DNA of 64,000 nt from positions 1,612,001-1,676,000 of the forward strand of contig NC_017098.1 of the NCBI RefSeq assembly GCF_000242595.2, given 5' to 3'. The translations under genes and the position numbers were made by a program. How positions within the stretch are numbered: the stretch's first letter is position 1; each line of letters starts with the position of its first letter. Source of the DNA: Spirochaeta africana DSM 8902 (lineage in GTDB: Bacteria; Spirochaetota; Spirochaetia; DSM-27196; DSM-8902). Below the pieces are notes generated by a model. That model worked only from the letters and a program-made list of their open reading frames with translations, had not been told where the DNA came from and ran no database searches. Below are positions 7,962 to 17,092 of this stretch, piece by piece.

Positions 7962-9370
7962 ATCTGCTCCTGTTTGTTGCCCATTACTCGCTGCAAACGG
8001 TTGTTGTCCAGCTGTACGGTCAGATTCTTTTCCTGGGTTGGTATCACCAGCCCCTGTTTGCCGCCCTTGACCCGCTTCAGGTATTTTACCTGGGTGTAGA
8101 ACAGGTCGGCCTTGCCGGCAGACTTGGCCTTGGAGTACCAGACTGCCAGGTTTCCGGCATCCAGCAGTACCTCCAGCGGTACGCTCTTGCCGGGTGGGGG
8201 CTTGATAAATACATAAGCGCCGGGGGTGTCGCGGCTGTGCAGCCACCAGTCGTTGCCCTTTACATAGCGGCGCAGCAGGGTGTCGTTTTCGGCGGCTGTT
8301 CGACCTACCACTATGTTGCATTGCCCGGAGCGGAACTGCAGCCCCGGCATACCCGGGGTGCTGCGCACCGCTGATTTGCCCGAACGTACCTCGTTCTCCA
8401 GCAGCTGTTCCGGGCGCTCGGCGATAGCCTGGATGCGTTGCTCGACCTGCGCCAGTTCTTCCTGTACCGCCTGCAGCAGATCCCTGGTACGATCAGCGCT
8501 GTGACGCGCCTTTTTGGCCTTTGCGAACAGGCGATCGGCATTCTCCGGCAGCGACAGGGCGGGATCAATCGGAATCGAGATTCTATGGCCGCTGTAATCG
8601 GGAACCTCGATATGTGTCTCTGCCCCCGGCTGCAGGGTGTGCATGTGGGTTAACAACAGGGTCCCCCAGGTCTGATACTGGTCAATCCGCCCGGATTCAT
8701 CGCGTGCCCTGGAAAGATCCTGCAGCTGTTTGCGCAGCTTGGCTGCCCGGGTTTGCAGCTGCCGGGTATGGCTGCGCTGCAGCTGCTGCAGACGTTCATT
8801 TTGTTCGCTGTGGAAATATTCCTCATCGATCGCACGATTGAAATCCCTTTCTCGTTCGGTGTACGCAGTCTGGCGCACCGGGAACCTGTCGGGGTCGGGG
8901 CTGCCGGATGGCTCGGGCAGTACCAGCTGATGACCCGAGGCTTCGCCGTGCTGCGGTCGGCGCAGAAAGGCATCAATGATCTCGTTGGACGGATCGGTCA
9001 GCAGGATATTGGCCTTGCCGCCCCATAGGCGGAACCACAGCCGATAGCTGGTATCCGTATGGGTGATATCCAGGCGCACAATTCTATCCTTGTTGTGATG
9101 TTCAACAGCGGTAATCCGGCCGCCCTGGATGTGCGAACGCAGCAGCTGGGCAAAGCGCTGCGAGCCCTTGGTGTTCGGCGGGACGTGGCGGGTGCGATGT
9201 AGCCGGATTCGCCTGTCCTGCAGGGAGAACAGGAGCGGGAAGGCCTCGCCTGGCCGGTACAGATCGAGTACCAGGGTGCGGAAGTCCGGCTGCTTGATCT
9301 TCTGGATAAAGCAGCCGGGCAGCTGCAGTTCATCGAGGACACAATCAATTTCCTGCCAGTTCAAAGACAT
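7958..9370 (-). CDS. rqcH: RqcH/NFACT-family ribosome quality-control protein
   Basis: The 470-residue product has an NFACT-N domain, a central coiled coil (about residues 180-330, SEQNERLQQLQRSHTRQLQ and following) and a C-terminal NFACT-R/DUF814 RNA-binding domain (NDWWLHSRDTPGAYVF, VLLDAGNLAVWYSKAKSAGKADL, VKYLKRVKGGKQGLV). In Bacillus, RqcH binds obstructed 50S subunits and recruits tRNA-Ala to add C-terminal alanine tails. The Asp-Arg pair required for tailing appears conserved as D95-R96 (HHNKDR). Older annotation calls this family fibronectin-binding protein. The start has AGGAG nine bases upstream, 24 bases after folC. It is shorter than the Bacillus protein, mainly in the middle. Confidence 0.85.
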   Translation of the reverse strand: MSLNWQEIDCVLDELQLPGCFIQKIKQPDFRTLVLDLYRPGEAFPLLFSLQDRRIRLHRTRHVPPNTKGSQRFAQLLRSHIQGGRITAVEHHNKDRIVRLDITHTDTSYRLWFRLWGGKANILLTDPSNEIIDAFLRRPQHGEASGHQLVLPEPSGSPDPDRFPVRQTAYTERERDFNRAIDEEYFHSEQNERLQQLQRSHTRQLQTRAAKLRKQLQDLSRARDESGRIDQYQTWGTLLLTHMHTLQPGAETHIEVPDYSGHRISIPIDPALSLPENADRLFAKAKKARHSADRTRDLLQAVQEELAQVEQRIQAIAERPEQLLENEVRSGKSAVRSTPGMPGLQFRSGQCNIVVGRTAAENDTLLRRYVKGNDWWLHSRDTPGAYVFIKPPPGKSVPLEVLLDAGNLAVWYSKAKSAGKADLFYTQVKYLKRVKGGKQGLVIPTQEKNLTVQLDNNRLQRVMGNKQEQI

Positions 9371-9394
9371 CGGGTTGTACTCCTGTGCCGGTTG

Positions 9395-10738
9395 TTACAC
9401 AGCGCGAGCAGCCACGGTTCCTTCTGCAATCGCATGCAGGATTTTACCTGCCAGGAAGAATGAGCCGGTCACGCATATGCCCTGATCGGGCTGGGTGCAC
9501 CAGGCAGCTGCCTGCGTCAGTGCGGCGGCCGGGTCTTCGATAACCGCGACCGCGTCTGCCGGCAGATGGCGACGAAACTCGGCCGCGATAAACTCAGGAT
9601 CGCTGGGTTTGAAACTGCCTGGTCTGCAGACTACCGCATGCTGGTACACCTGGCACAGCTCACGCACCATACCGGCAATATTCTTGCCGCGTACAGCACC
9701 GAAAATAACCGTGCCGCCTGCCGGCATAACACTTGCTGCTGCCGGAAGGTTACGCGCAACCGAGTCTACGGTGTGGGCTCCGTCAATCACGATTGGCGGA
9801 ACCCCGGCAATCAACTGCATCCGGGCGGGCAGCACCGCTGCTTCCAGTCCTTTTCGGATAATCGATGTCGGTATCTCGGGGTGCAGGCTGCGGATTACAG
9901 CAGCTGCCAGTGCCGCATTTTCCAGTTGGACCGACCCCAGCATCTGCAGTACCGGACGGATGCGGCTGCCGTCGGCAAACTCGATCTCGCCATGTTCCGG
10001 GCATGCCCGTGCAAGATCACGGGCATGTGCCAGCGGTGCGGCGAGCTCGGCCGCCCGACGGGTGGCTACCGCAACCGCAGCCGGCGGCAGCTGCCCGATA
10101 AACACGGGACGGCCCGGTTTGATGATGCCGGCCTTTTCGGAGGCAATCTTCTCTATGCTGTCACCAAGGATGTCGGTGTGTTCCAGCTCGATGGAGGTAA
10201 TAACCGCAGCCCGGGTGTCGGCGACGGCGTTGGTAGCGTCCAGACGACCGCCAATCCCGGTTTCCAGCACGGCATACGTCACGTCGGCTGCCGCGGCGAC
10301 GTAGAAAAAGAGGGCCGTCAGCAGTTCAAAGGTCGTCGGCTGCAGGGGTGCCAGCTGTCCGCCGGGGCAGGTGGTTTCCCGGCACAGTATCCGGATGCCC
10401 TCCAGCAGCAGCTCGTCCGGGAATCCGTCTCCCAGCAGCTGGAAACGTTCGCGATAATCCAGCACATGCGGCGAGGTGTAGACGGCGGTGCGCATCCCGG
10501 CAGTGTGCAGGATCGCAGCGATCATGGCTGCGGTGGAGCCTTTTCCCTTGGAGCCGGCAAGGTGCACGATCTGCAGCTTTCGCTCGGGATGTTCCAGCAG
10601 TTCCAGAATGGTCTGCATGCGATCCAGCCGGTATTCGCGCTGATCCATCGGTTTACGCTCAAAATTGGTCAGTGACTCGATCCAGGCAAAACCTTCATCC
10701 AGACTGTGCAGACGGCTGCTGACAGGTGATTCGATCAT
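9395..10738 (-). CDS. folC: Folylpolyglutamate synthase / dihydrofolate synthase
   Basis: Mur-ligase-like enzyme adding glutamate to folates and possibly to dihydropteroate. The P-loop is at residues 62-69 (GSKGKGST), followed by MIAAILHTAGMRTAVYTSPHV, ETGIGGRLDATNAV and ITSIELEHTDILG, all diagnostic of FolC. GIIKPGRP and IVIDGAHT mark the remaining nucleotide and product contacts. The length of 447 residues is usual. The ATG overlaps the hisD stop as ATGA, so the two are translationally coupled; rqcH follows after 24 bases. Whether it has both activities cannot be told by eye. Confidence 0.93.
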   Translation of the reverse strand: MIESPVSSRLHSLDEGFAWIESLTNFERKPMDQREYRLDRMQTILELLEHPERKLQIVHLAGSKGKGSTAAMIAAILHTAGMRTAVYTSPHVLDYRERFQLLGDGFPDELLLEGIRILCRETTCPGGQLAPLQPTTFELLTALFFYVAAAADVTYAVLETGIGGRLDATNAVADTRAAVITSIELEHTDILGDSIEKIASEKAGIIKPGRPVFIGQLPPAAVAVATRRAAELAAPLAHARDLARACPEHGEIEFADGSRIRPVLQMLGSVQLENAALAAAVIRSLHPEIPTSIIRKGLEAAVLPARMQLIAGVPPIVIDGAHTVDSVARNLPAAASVMPAGGTVIFGAVRGKNIAGMVRELCQVYQHAVVCRPGSFKPSDPEFIAAEFRRHLPADAVAVIEDPAAALTQAAAWCTQPDQGICVTGSFFLAGKILHAIAEGTVAARAV

Positions 10739-12042
10739 AGACTGCGGTTGCGCTCCCGGATCGCCTTGGCATGGGTCTGGAATCCTTCGTAGTCGGCCAG
10801 GGTGGTGACCTTCCCGGCAACGCGATCGTAGCCGCTCGGTTCCAGGTACACTACCGAGCTGTACTTGATGAAATCCCGGACCGACAGGGCCGAGTAGGTG
10901 CGCGCATTGCCGCCGGTCGGCAGGATGGCGTTGGGCCCGGTGATGTAGTTGGCTATAGAGAACGGAATGTGGCTGCCCAGCAGGATCTCGGAGGCATTGC
11001 GGATAAGCCGCATGGTGGCCCAGGGTTCGCTGGTGCGGATCTGCAGATGCTCCGGCGCGAACTGGTTCACGATGTCGGCGGCTTCGTACAGATCCCCGGC
11101 CAGGAATATCCCGCCATAGTTACCGAATACGTCCTGAAGAAAGCCCTTGCGTGGTTCCTCGACCTCATCAATCAGATCCGGCAGGATGTCGGCTACTGCC
11201 TCGGCCACCGGTTCGCTGGTACTGATGAGTATCGCCGATGAATCGGACCCGTGTTCGGCCTCGATAATAAGATCCAGCGCGACGGTGTAGGGGTCGGCGT
11301 GGCGATCCGCAATGATGATTGATTCCGACGGCCCGGCCGGCATGCCGATATCGACGGTTCCGACCAGCAGGCGTTTGGCGGCGGTTACATACATGCTGCC
11401 GGGGCCCTGGATCTTGTCCACCCGGGCGATGGTCTCGGTGCCGTAGGCCAGTGCTGCAATTGCATGCGGGCCGCCGACCCGATACACCTCGTCTACACCG
11501 GTAGCTGCGGCTGCATACAGAACAGCAGGATCCACCCTGCCGTCCGGGCCTGGGGGTGTCACCATTACGATGCGGGGAACCCCGGCAAGCTTGGCTGGAA
11601 TGGACTGCATATACACCATCGAGGGAAAGCTGCCGCGGCCGTGGGGTACGTACAGCCCGACCGAGTCGATCGGGGTATGGCGCTCGCCAACGATAATCCC
11701 GGGCTCGATCTCCATCATGGTGTCAGCCGCCGGCACCTGTCCTTTATGAAACCTGGTTACATTGTCAAAGGCATGATCCAGCGCTTCTTTCACTGCGGGA
11801 TCAAGTGCATCGGCAGCGGCGGCGAACTCCTCGTCGGTAATTCGCAACGGTATCGAGGAGAGGTCTACCTTGTCGAGCTTGTTGGTCAGTGCGCGCAGTG
11901 CGGTATCACCGTCGGCGCGAACCTTGTCAAGAATGTCCTGGATTGAGTCCTGGATGTTGCTGATATCCAGTTCGGAGCGCTTCAGGAAGCGCTGCTGCTC
12001 ATCCCTGGAAACATCCTTCCATCTGCGTACCTGCATCTGCAT
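10735..12042 (-). CDS. hisD: Histidinol dehydrogenase
   Basis: Catalyses the last two steps of histidine synthesis (L-histidinol to L-histidine, NAD and zinc dependent). The 435-residue product shows family blocks: [86 protein letters not shown] and QFAPEHLQI. The start ATG has AGGAG upstream. It is the first gene of a minus-strand run continuing into folC, rqcH and the pseudokinase-like gene. No other his gene lies nearby, so it is separated from a classical his operon. Confidence 0.95.
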   Translation of the reverse strand: MQMQVRRWKDVSRDEQQRFLKRSELDISNIQDSIQDILDKVRADGDTALRALTNKLDKVDLSSIPLRITDEEFAAAADALDPAVKEALDHAFDNVTRFHKGQVPAADTMMEIEPGIIVGERHTPIDSVGLYVPHGRGSFPSMVYMQSIPAKLAGVPRIVMVTPPGPDGRVDPAVLYAAAATGVDEVYRVGGPHAIAALAYGTETIARVDKIQGPGSMYVTAAKRLLVGTVDIGMPAGPSESIIIADRHADPYTVALDLIIEAEHGSDSSAILISTSEPVAEAVADILPDLIDEVEEPRKGFLQDVFGNYGGIFLAGDLYEAADIVNQFAPEHLQIRTSEPWATMRLIRNASEILLGSHIPFSIANYITGPNAILPTGGNARTYSALSVRDFIKYSSVVYLEPSGYDRVAGKVTTLADYEGFQTHAKAIRERNRSL

Positions 12043-12071
12043 TCGCGGGCTCCTGTGTATTGGCTACCAGC

Positions 12072-12100
12072 ACTATAAAGGGGAGTGGATTTTGCGGCAA
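12072..12100 (-). promoter_or_regulatory. Candidate sigma-70 promoter of the hisD run
   Basis: TTGCCG (12095-12100), 17 bases, TATAGT (12072-12077) on the minus strand, about 30 bases before the hisD start, leaving room for the AGGAG site. Confidence 0.5.
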
Positions 12101-12180
12101 GCCCTGCGAATCCGGTTGGCTGGCGAGCCGTTCCTGACACCGGGTCACCCTCGGGCAGGCAGGCTGCCTGGCAGGGATAA

Positions 12181-12199
12181 TATCGGTTGATAACCGATA
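12181..12199. promoter_or_regulatory. Operator-like palindrome upstream of fabV
   Basis: A perfect inverted repeat, tatcggtt-gat-aaccgata, with 8-base arms lies in the 210-base divergent space between hisD and fabV, 54 bases before the fabV start. A GATAAT hexamer (12176-12181) abuts it. Its shape suits a dimeric repressor. The arms also contain GGTT/AACC blocks that recur at 12201-12204 and 12215-12218, so alternative RNA hairpins are possible. Confidence 0.5.
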
Positions 12200-12252
12200 A
12201 AACCAAGTCCGAAAGGTTGCTTTTTTCGGCGGGCTGATTTAGGGTATTTTTC

Positions 12253-13452
12253 ATGAAAATCAAACCAATGGTTCGCAATAATGTATGTCTGAACTGCCAC
12301 CCGATCGGGTGCGAGGAACTTGTTCAGCAGCAGATCGGCTATGTCCAGGCTCAGTCCCCGCAGAATCCCCGGGGATTCCGCAAGGTACTGGTTATTGGCG
12401 GTTCGACCGGCTACGGCCTGGGCGGCAGGATCGCGGCGGCCTACGGCTGGAACGCCGCCACCCTGAATGTATCCTTCGAGAAAGAGGGCAGCGAGAAGCG
12501 TCCTGGCAGTGTCGGGTTGTACAACACCAAGGCCTTCGAGAAACAGGCGCGGGCCGACGGTAAATACGCCGAGTCGATCTACGGCGATGCCTTCAGCCAG
12601 GAGATCAAGCAGCAGACCGCCCGGAAGATTGCTGCCGATCTGGGGGAAGTGGATCTGGTACTGTACAGCATTGCCTCTCCGGTGCGGCCGGATCCGGAAA
12701 CCGGCGAGCTCTACCGCTCGGTCCTGAAGCCGATCGGCTCCACCTACACCGCAACCTCTCTCAACCTCAAGAACCGTACCCTGGAGCAGGTTAGCATCGA
12801 ACCGGCGGATGAGAACGAGATTCAGGACACCGTAAAGGTAATGGGCGGTGAGGATTGGCAGGACTGGATGAGCGTACTCAGACAGGCTGGTGTGCTGGCA
12901 CCCGGCTGCGTCACCCTGGCCCTTTCCTATATCGGTCCCGAGATTACCACCGCGGTGTATCGCGACGGCACCATCGGGCAGGCCAAGAAGCATCTGGAAA
13001 AGACCGCGCACAGCCTGAGCGAAAGCCTGAAGGATATCAAGGGTACCGCCCTGGTATCGGTGAACAAGGCCCTGGTAACCAGATCCAGTGCGGTCATCCC
13101 GGTCGTGCCGCTGTACCTGGGCGTGCTGTTCAAGGTGATGCAGCAGAAAGGGCTGCATGAGGGATGTGTACAGCAGATGTACCGCCTGTTTAATGAAAAA
13201 CTGAGCGGTGATGCCCCGCAGCTTGATGAACAGGGACGTATCCGTCTGGATGATTACGAGATGCGCCAGGATGTACAGCGCGAGGTGATGGAGATCTGGC
13301 ACACCTTGAGCGACGACAACCTGAAGACCGCAGCCGATATCGATATGTACGAACGCGAGTTCATGCAGATCCACGGCTTTGGTTTTGACAACGTGGACTA
13401 TGAGCAGGACACCCCGGTTCAGCTCGGGTTCGAGGATGAATGGGTAAAGTAA
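12253..13452 (+). CDS. fabV: Enoyl-[ACP]/trans-2-enoyl-CoA reductase, FabV/TER type
   Basis: NADH-dependent reduction of enoyl thioesters, either the last step of the fatty-acid elongation cycle (FabV) or crotonyl-CoA to butyryl-CoA (TER). The 399-residue product has the FabV layout: nucleotide-binding KVLVIGGSTGYGLGGRIAAA (residues 44-63), VSFE with Glu76 typical of NADH preference, LYSIASPVRPDP, and the active-site Tyr-x8-Lys at Y236 and K245. The close relative from Treponema denticola is the well-known TER. Which substrate is used here cannot be decided from sequence. The next gene starts inside its last 13 bases. A palindrome upstream suggests specific regulation. Confidence 0.93.
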   Translation: MKIKPMVRNNVCLNCHPIGCEELVQQQIGYVQAQSPQNPRGFRKVLVIGGSTGYGLGGRIAAAYGWNAATLNVSFEKEGSEKRPGSVGLYNTKAFEKQARADGKYAESIYGDAFSQEIKQQTARKIAADLGEVDLVLYSIASPVRPDPETGELYRSVLKPIGSTYTATSLNLKNRTLEQVSIEPADENEIQDTVKVMGGEDWQDWMSVLRQAGVLAPGCVTLALSYIGPEITTAVYRDGTIGQAKKHLEKTAHSLSESLKDIKGTALVSVNKALVTRSSAVIPVVPLYLGVLFKVMQQKGLHEGCVQQMYRLFNEKLSGDAPQLDEQGRIRLDDYEMRQDVQREVMEIWHTLSDDNLKTAADIDMYEREFMQIHGFGFDNVDYEQDTPVQLGFEDEWVK

Positions 13453-14324
13453 CGGTTGCCTGGATCGGTACCGGGATAATGGGCGCCCCGATGTGCGCCC
13501 ATATCTGTGCCGCCGGACATAGATTGCGGGTCTACAATCGCACCCCCGAAAAAGCACAGCCGCTGCTGGACCTCGGGGCAACCTGGTGCAACAGCCCGGC
13601 AGAGGCGGCCCGCGACGCCTCGGTAGTATTTACCATGCTGGGGTATCCCGAGGATGTCGAGCAGGTGTACATCGGAACCATGTCGCAGCGCGGCCTGATC
13701 GATGCGGTTGCTCCCCGAACTGTCTGCATCGACATGACAACATCCAGTCCCGAGATTGCCCGGCGTGTAGACTCCCATGCCCGGCAGCACCAGGTGTTCT
13801 GCCTGGATGCTCCGGTGTCCGGCGGAATGGCCGGCGCGCAGGCTGGCAGCCTGGCGATCATGGCAGGCGGGGATGCGCAGGCGTTTTCGCATGTCCGTCC
13901 GCTGTTGCGACTGCTCGGTCCTGACCCGCTGCATATGGGGCCGGCTGGTTCCGGTCAGCATGCCAAGATGGCCAATCAAATCCTGATTGCCTCCACCATG
14001 ATGGGTGTTACCGAGGCCCTGGAGTATGCCCGCAGTAAAAACCTGCCGATCGAACGCCTGATTCCGCTGCTTGGCAGCGGTGCTGCCGGCTCATGGAGCT
14101 GGAACAACCTGGCCCCGAGGATGTATACTGCCGACTACGCAGCCGGATTTTACGTTAAACACTTTCTGAAGGATTTGCGTATAGCGCTGCAGGAGGCACG
14201 TCGCAGCCGCCTCGAACTGCCGGGGCTGGCGCAGGCCGCCGTTCTTTACGAGCGGCTGGAACAGATGGGGTACGGCGACAGCGGCACACAGGTGCTGCCC
14301 AAAGCCTATACCCGCGCCGAATAA
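13440..14324 (+). CDS. NAD(P)-dependent beta-hydroxyacid dehydrogenase (3-hydroxyisobutyrate dehydrogenase family)
   Basis: A 294-residue member of the 6-phosphogluconate/3-hydroxyisobutyrate dehydrogenase superfamily. The dinucleotide-binding GTGIMG lies at the N-terminus (VAWIGTGIMGAPM). DAPVSGGMAGAQAGSLAIM is the substrate-binding block, and GQHAKMANQI carries the catalytic lysine. Members oxidise 3-hydroxyisobutyrate, tartronate semialdehyde, succinic semialdehyde or similar; substrate is not predictable here. It overlaps the end of fabV by 13 bases and is probably co-transcribed with it. Confidence 0.88.
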   Translation: MGKVTVAWIGTGIMGAPMCAHICAAGHRLRVYNRTPEKAQPLLDLGATWCNSPAEAARDASVVFTMLGYPEDVEQVYIGTMSQRGLIDAVAPRTVCIDMTTSSPEIARRVDSHARQHQVFCLDAPVSGGMAGAQAGSLAIMAGGDAQAFSHVRPLLRLLGPDPLHMGPAGSGQHAKMANQILIASTMMGVTEALEYARSKNLPIERLIPLLGSGAAGSWSWNNLAPRMYTADYAAGFYVKHFLKDLRIALQEARRSRLELPGLAQAAVLYERLEQMGYGDSGTQVLPKAYTRAE

Positions 14325-14352
14325 CCATAATCAACTGACCAAAGGAACAGGC

Positions 14353-15291
14353 ATGAATTTAGAAGCGTATATCCTCGGTACCGGGGGTACCATGCCCCTG
14401 CCGGGCCGATTTCTCACCTCGGTACTGCTGCGACGCGAGGGGGATCTGCTGCTGTTCGACTGTGGCGAGGGCACCCAGGTTGCCTTGCGCCGACTCGGGC
14501 TGCGCTGGAAGAAGATCAGTGCAATTTTTATTTCTCACACCCACGCCGACCATGTTACCGGACTGCCCGGTATCCTGATGCTGAGCTCGCAGGTTGACCG
14601 TGACACCCCGCTGTATATCTATGGCCCGCCCAAAATCCGGGAGTATGTAGAGGTGAACCGCAAGGCGCTGGATATGTACATAAACTACGAGATTATCGTT
14701 CGGGAAATCCCGAAACCTTCACTGCCCGATGTTGTTTATTCGACCGAGGGGTATCAGGTGCGTGCCTTTCCGGTGCCGCATTCCCGCACCTGCTACGGCT
14801 ACAGTGTAGTCGAGGATCCGCGCCCAGGGCTGTTCCATCCGGAGAAGGCCCGGGAGCTCGGGATTCCCGTTGGACCGCTATGGGGGAAACTGCAGGCCGG
14901 TGAACAGATCCAGCTTGAGGATGGGCGCAGTTTTTCTGCCAGCGATGTGATGGGTCCAGCCCGCAAGGGGCGCAAGTTTACCTTTATCACCGACAGCCTG
15001 CCGGACCCGGGGCTGGTGAACGAGATGCGCGATGCCGATCTGCTGATCTGCGAGGGTATGTATCAACATGCCGAGGCCGACACCGCGGCTGAAAAACGCC
15101 ACATGACCGGTGTCCAGGCTGCCGCGCTGGCGCGAGATGCCGGCGGGGTCCGGCAGATGGGAATGGTGCATTTCTCGCCACGCTACACCAAACGGGATAT
15201 CCAGGTTATCGAGGATGAGGCCCGTGCCGTCTTTCCGGCAGCATTTGCCGGGAAAGACGGTATGCTGGTGGAGATACCCTATGTAGACTGA
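14353..15291 (+). CDS. rnz: Ribonuclease Z (tRNA 3' endonuclease)
   Basis: Metallo-beta-lactamase-fold endonuclease trimming tRNA 3' trailers. The 312-residue product has LLFDCGEGTQVALRRLGL and the metal-binding SHTHADHVTGLPG (residues 61-73). Later come VPHSRTCYGYS, FITDSLPD and MVHFSPRY with the remaining metal-ligand histidines. AAAGGAACAGGC before the ATG provides a ribosome-binding site. It follows the dehydrogenase after 28 bases and precedes the ABC transporter genes by 24, so it could be in one long transcript. Confidence 0.93.
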   Translation: MNLEAYILGTGGTMPLPGRFLTSVLLRREGDLLLFDCGEGTQVALRRLGLRWKKISAIFISHTHADHVTGLPGILMLSSQVDRDTPLYIYGPPKIREYVEVNRKALDMYINYEIIVREIPKPSLPDVVYSTEGYQVRAFPVPHSRTCYGYSVVEDPRPGLFHPEKARELGIPVGPLWGKLQAGEQIQLEDGRSFSASDVMGPARKGRKFTFITDSLPDPGLVNEMRDADLLICEGMYQHAEADTAAEKRHMTGVQAAALARDAGGVRQMGMVHFSPRYTKRDIQVIEDEARAVFPAAFAGKDGMLVEIPYVD

Positions 15292-15315
15292 TCGCACGTA
15301 CAAGGAGTGATGCGA

Positions 15316-16350
15316 ATGATTTCGGTTTCCGGACTGACCAAATCCTACGGTCGACTGGTGGCGGTACAGGATGTATCGTTTTCGGTGGGCGCCGGTGAAA
15401 TTCTGGGGCTGCTGGGCCCCAACGGGGCTGGCAAAACCACCATCATGAAGCTGATGACCGGGTATCTCCAGCCACAGACCGGCAGTGTCGAACTGGACGG
15501 GTTCCTGGTCGCAGAGCATCCGCTGCAGATCAAACAGCGAATCGGGTATCTGCCGGAACATGTGCCGCTGTATCCGGAGCTGACGGTTCGCGAATATCTC
15601 GGTTTTATTGCTGCCGCGCGAGGTCTTGAGCGATCAGATGCTGCCAGGGCTGTTTCCTCCGCTGCCGAACGCTGTCACATTGGCGACGTGCTGCCGCGGG
15701 TGATCGGCTCCCTTTCCAAGGGTTATCAGCAGCGTGTCGGACTGGCACAGGCAATCCTGCATGATCCACCAATCCTGATACTGGATGAACCCACCACCGG
15801 GCTGGACCCGAACCAGATACAGGATATCCGTACCCTGATCAAGCAGCTTGGCCAGGAGAAGACCGTTATTCTTTCGTCACATATCATGCAGGAGATCGAG
15901 GCACTGTGTGACCGGGTTGTAATTCTGCACCGGGGACAAACCGTTGCCGCCGGCACTGCCGACGAGATATCCCGTCAGCTGCGCGGGGAAGACTGTTTTG
16001 TGATTACCGTTGTCGGCAGTTCCCGCCCGCAGCTGGAAGCGGCACTGCCGCGGCTGTCGGGATATCGCAGCCACCGTGTGCTGGCCGCCGAGCCTGGAAC
16101 TCCGGGGCCTGAATCAGCTGAGGCCGGTGTTCCAGGACCCCGAGATCCCGATCCCGGAGCATCCGGGCATCTGCGTATCAGAATCCTGCTGGATTCCCCC
16201 GAACAGCGGTACTCGGGCGCCGATATATTCGACTGGGCCGCCGCCGAACAGCTGCGTCTGTCCGAGCTGCAGCATCAGCGACTGGGTATGGAAGAGATTT
16301 TTGCGGCGGTTACCGGGGATACCCCGAAAGGAGATACCTTTGACGCATGA
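15316..16350 (+). CDS. GldA-like ABC transporter ATPase
   Basis: ATP-binding subunit of an ABC-2 type exporter. The start at 15316 has CAAGGAG eight bases upstream; GTG 15307 and ATG 15310 are too close to that site. Visible are Walker A GPNGAGKTT (34-42), the Q-loop region around ELTVREYLG, signature LSKGYQQRVGLAQA, Walker B LILDEPTTGLDP and the switch His in ILSSHIMQE. A C-terminal extension contains a Pro/Gly-rich linker (PGTPGPESAEAGVPGP). The gene order ATPase, permease, GldG-like, DUF4340 matches the GldA-GldF-GldG type exporters first linked to gliding in Flavobacterium but widespread in non-gliders. Confidence 0.88.
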   Translation: MISVSGLTKSYGRLVAVQDVSFSVGAGEILGLLGPNGAGKTTIMKLMTGYLQPQTGSVELDGFLVAEHPLQIKQRIGYLPEHVPLYPELTVREYLGFIAAARGLERSDAARAVSSAAERCHIGDVLPRVIGSLSKGYQQRVGLAQAILHDPPILILDEPTTGLDPNQIQDIRTLIKQLGQEKTVILSSHIMQEIEALCDRVVILHRGQTVAAGTADEISRQLRGEDCFVITVVGSSRPQLEAALPRLSGYRSHRVLAAEPGTPGPESAEAGVPGPRDPDPGASGHLRIRILLDSPEQRYSGADIFDWAAAEQLRLSELQHQRLGMEEIFAAVTGDTPKGDTFDA

Positions 16351-17092
16351 GTATAGCCGCTCGCTGCAGGGCTGCCTTGCGGTTGCCCGCAAGGAGCTGC
16401 GCAGCAGTTTCTGTTCCCCGGTAGCCTACATCGTGCTGGTCCTGTTTCTGGGATTTACGGCCGGCTGGCTGTTCCTGATCGAAGGGTTTTTTGCCCGCAA
16501 TATGGCAGACCTTCGCCCGTATTTTGCCAGCATGCCGTTTGTCCTGGCGGTGCTGGTGCCGGCAATCACGATGCGGCTGTGGGCCGAGGAATACCGGCAG
16601 GGTACCTATGAGCTGTTGAACTCACTGCCGCTGCGGGAGTGTGAACTGGTTATCGGCAAGTATCTCGGGGCACTGGGGGTTCTGACGGCGGCGATCCTGC
16701 TGTCACTCACGGTGCCGCTGTCGCTGGCACGGCTGGGGAGCTTTGACCGCGGTCAGCTGTTGAGTGAGTATATCGGCCTGCTGTTGCTGACCGGCGCCGC
16801 GACGGCTATTGGCAGCCTGGTGAGTTCCCTTGCCCGCAACCAGATATCTGCCTTTCTCCTGGGGGTGGCAGTCCTGATGACCCTGCTGCTGGTCGGCTAT
16901 GCTACTGCCTGGGCTGAACTCTCGCCAGCAGTTCGCAGCCTGCTGCAGTACATCTCGCTCCAGACACATTTCCACGGATTTGTTCGTGGGGTGGTGGACA
17001 CCCGCGATCTGGTGTATTTCGGGGTGTTGATTGTCGGAGCGTTGTATCTGAACACCAAGGTGCTGATTCTCAGAAAGTGGGGCGGATCATGA
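16340..17092 (+). CDS. GldF-like ABC-2 transporter permease
   Basis: I start at the TTG at 16340, six bases after AAAGGAG, giving 250 residues; a longer open frame inside the ATPase gene is not coding. It overlaps the ATPase gene by 11 bases. Six hydrophobic helices are visible, the first around SPVAYIVLVLFLGFTAGWLF and the last near FGVLIVGALYLNTKVLIL. The central MRLWAEEYRQGTYELLNSLPL loop is characteristic of this permease family (GldF/NosY-like). It should form the membrane channel with the ATPase just upstream. Confidence 0.85.
   Translation: MTHEYSRSLQGCLAVARKELRSSFCSPVAYIVLVLFLGFTAGWLFLIEGFFARNMADLRPYFASMPFVLAVLVPAITMRLWAEEYRQGTYELLNSLPLRECELVIGKYLGALGVLTAAILLSLTVPLSLARLGSFDRGQLLSEYIGLLLLTGAATAIGSLVSSLARNQISAFLLGVAVLMTLLLVGYATAWAELSPAVRSLLQYISLQTHFHGFVRGVVDTRDLVYFGVLIVGALYLNTKVLILRKWGGS

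Noticed and set aside
12145-13581. Minus-strand open frame of 478 codons across fabV
   Set aside because: fabV on the plus strand is unmistakable; the antisense frame arises from codon bias and has no recognisable domain.
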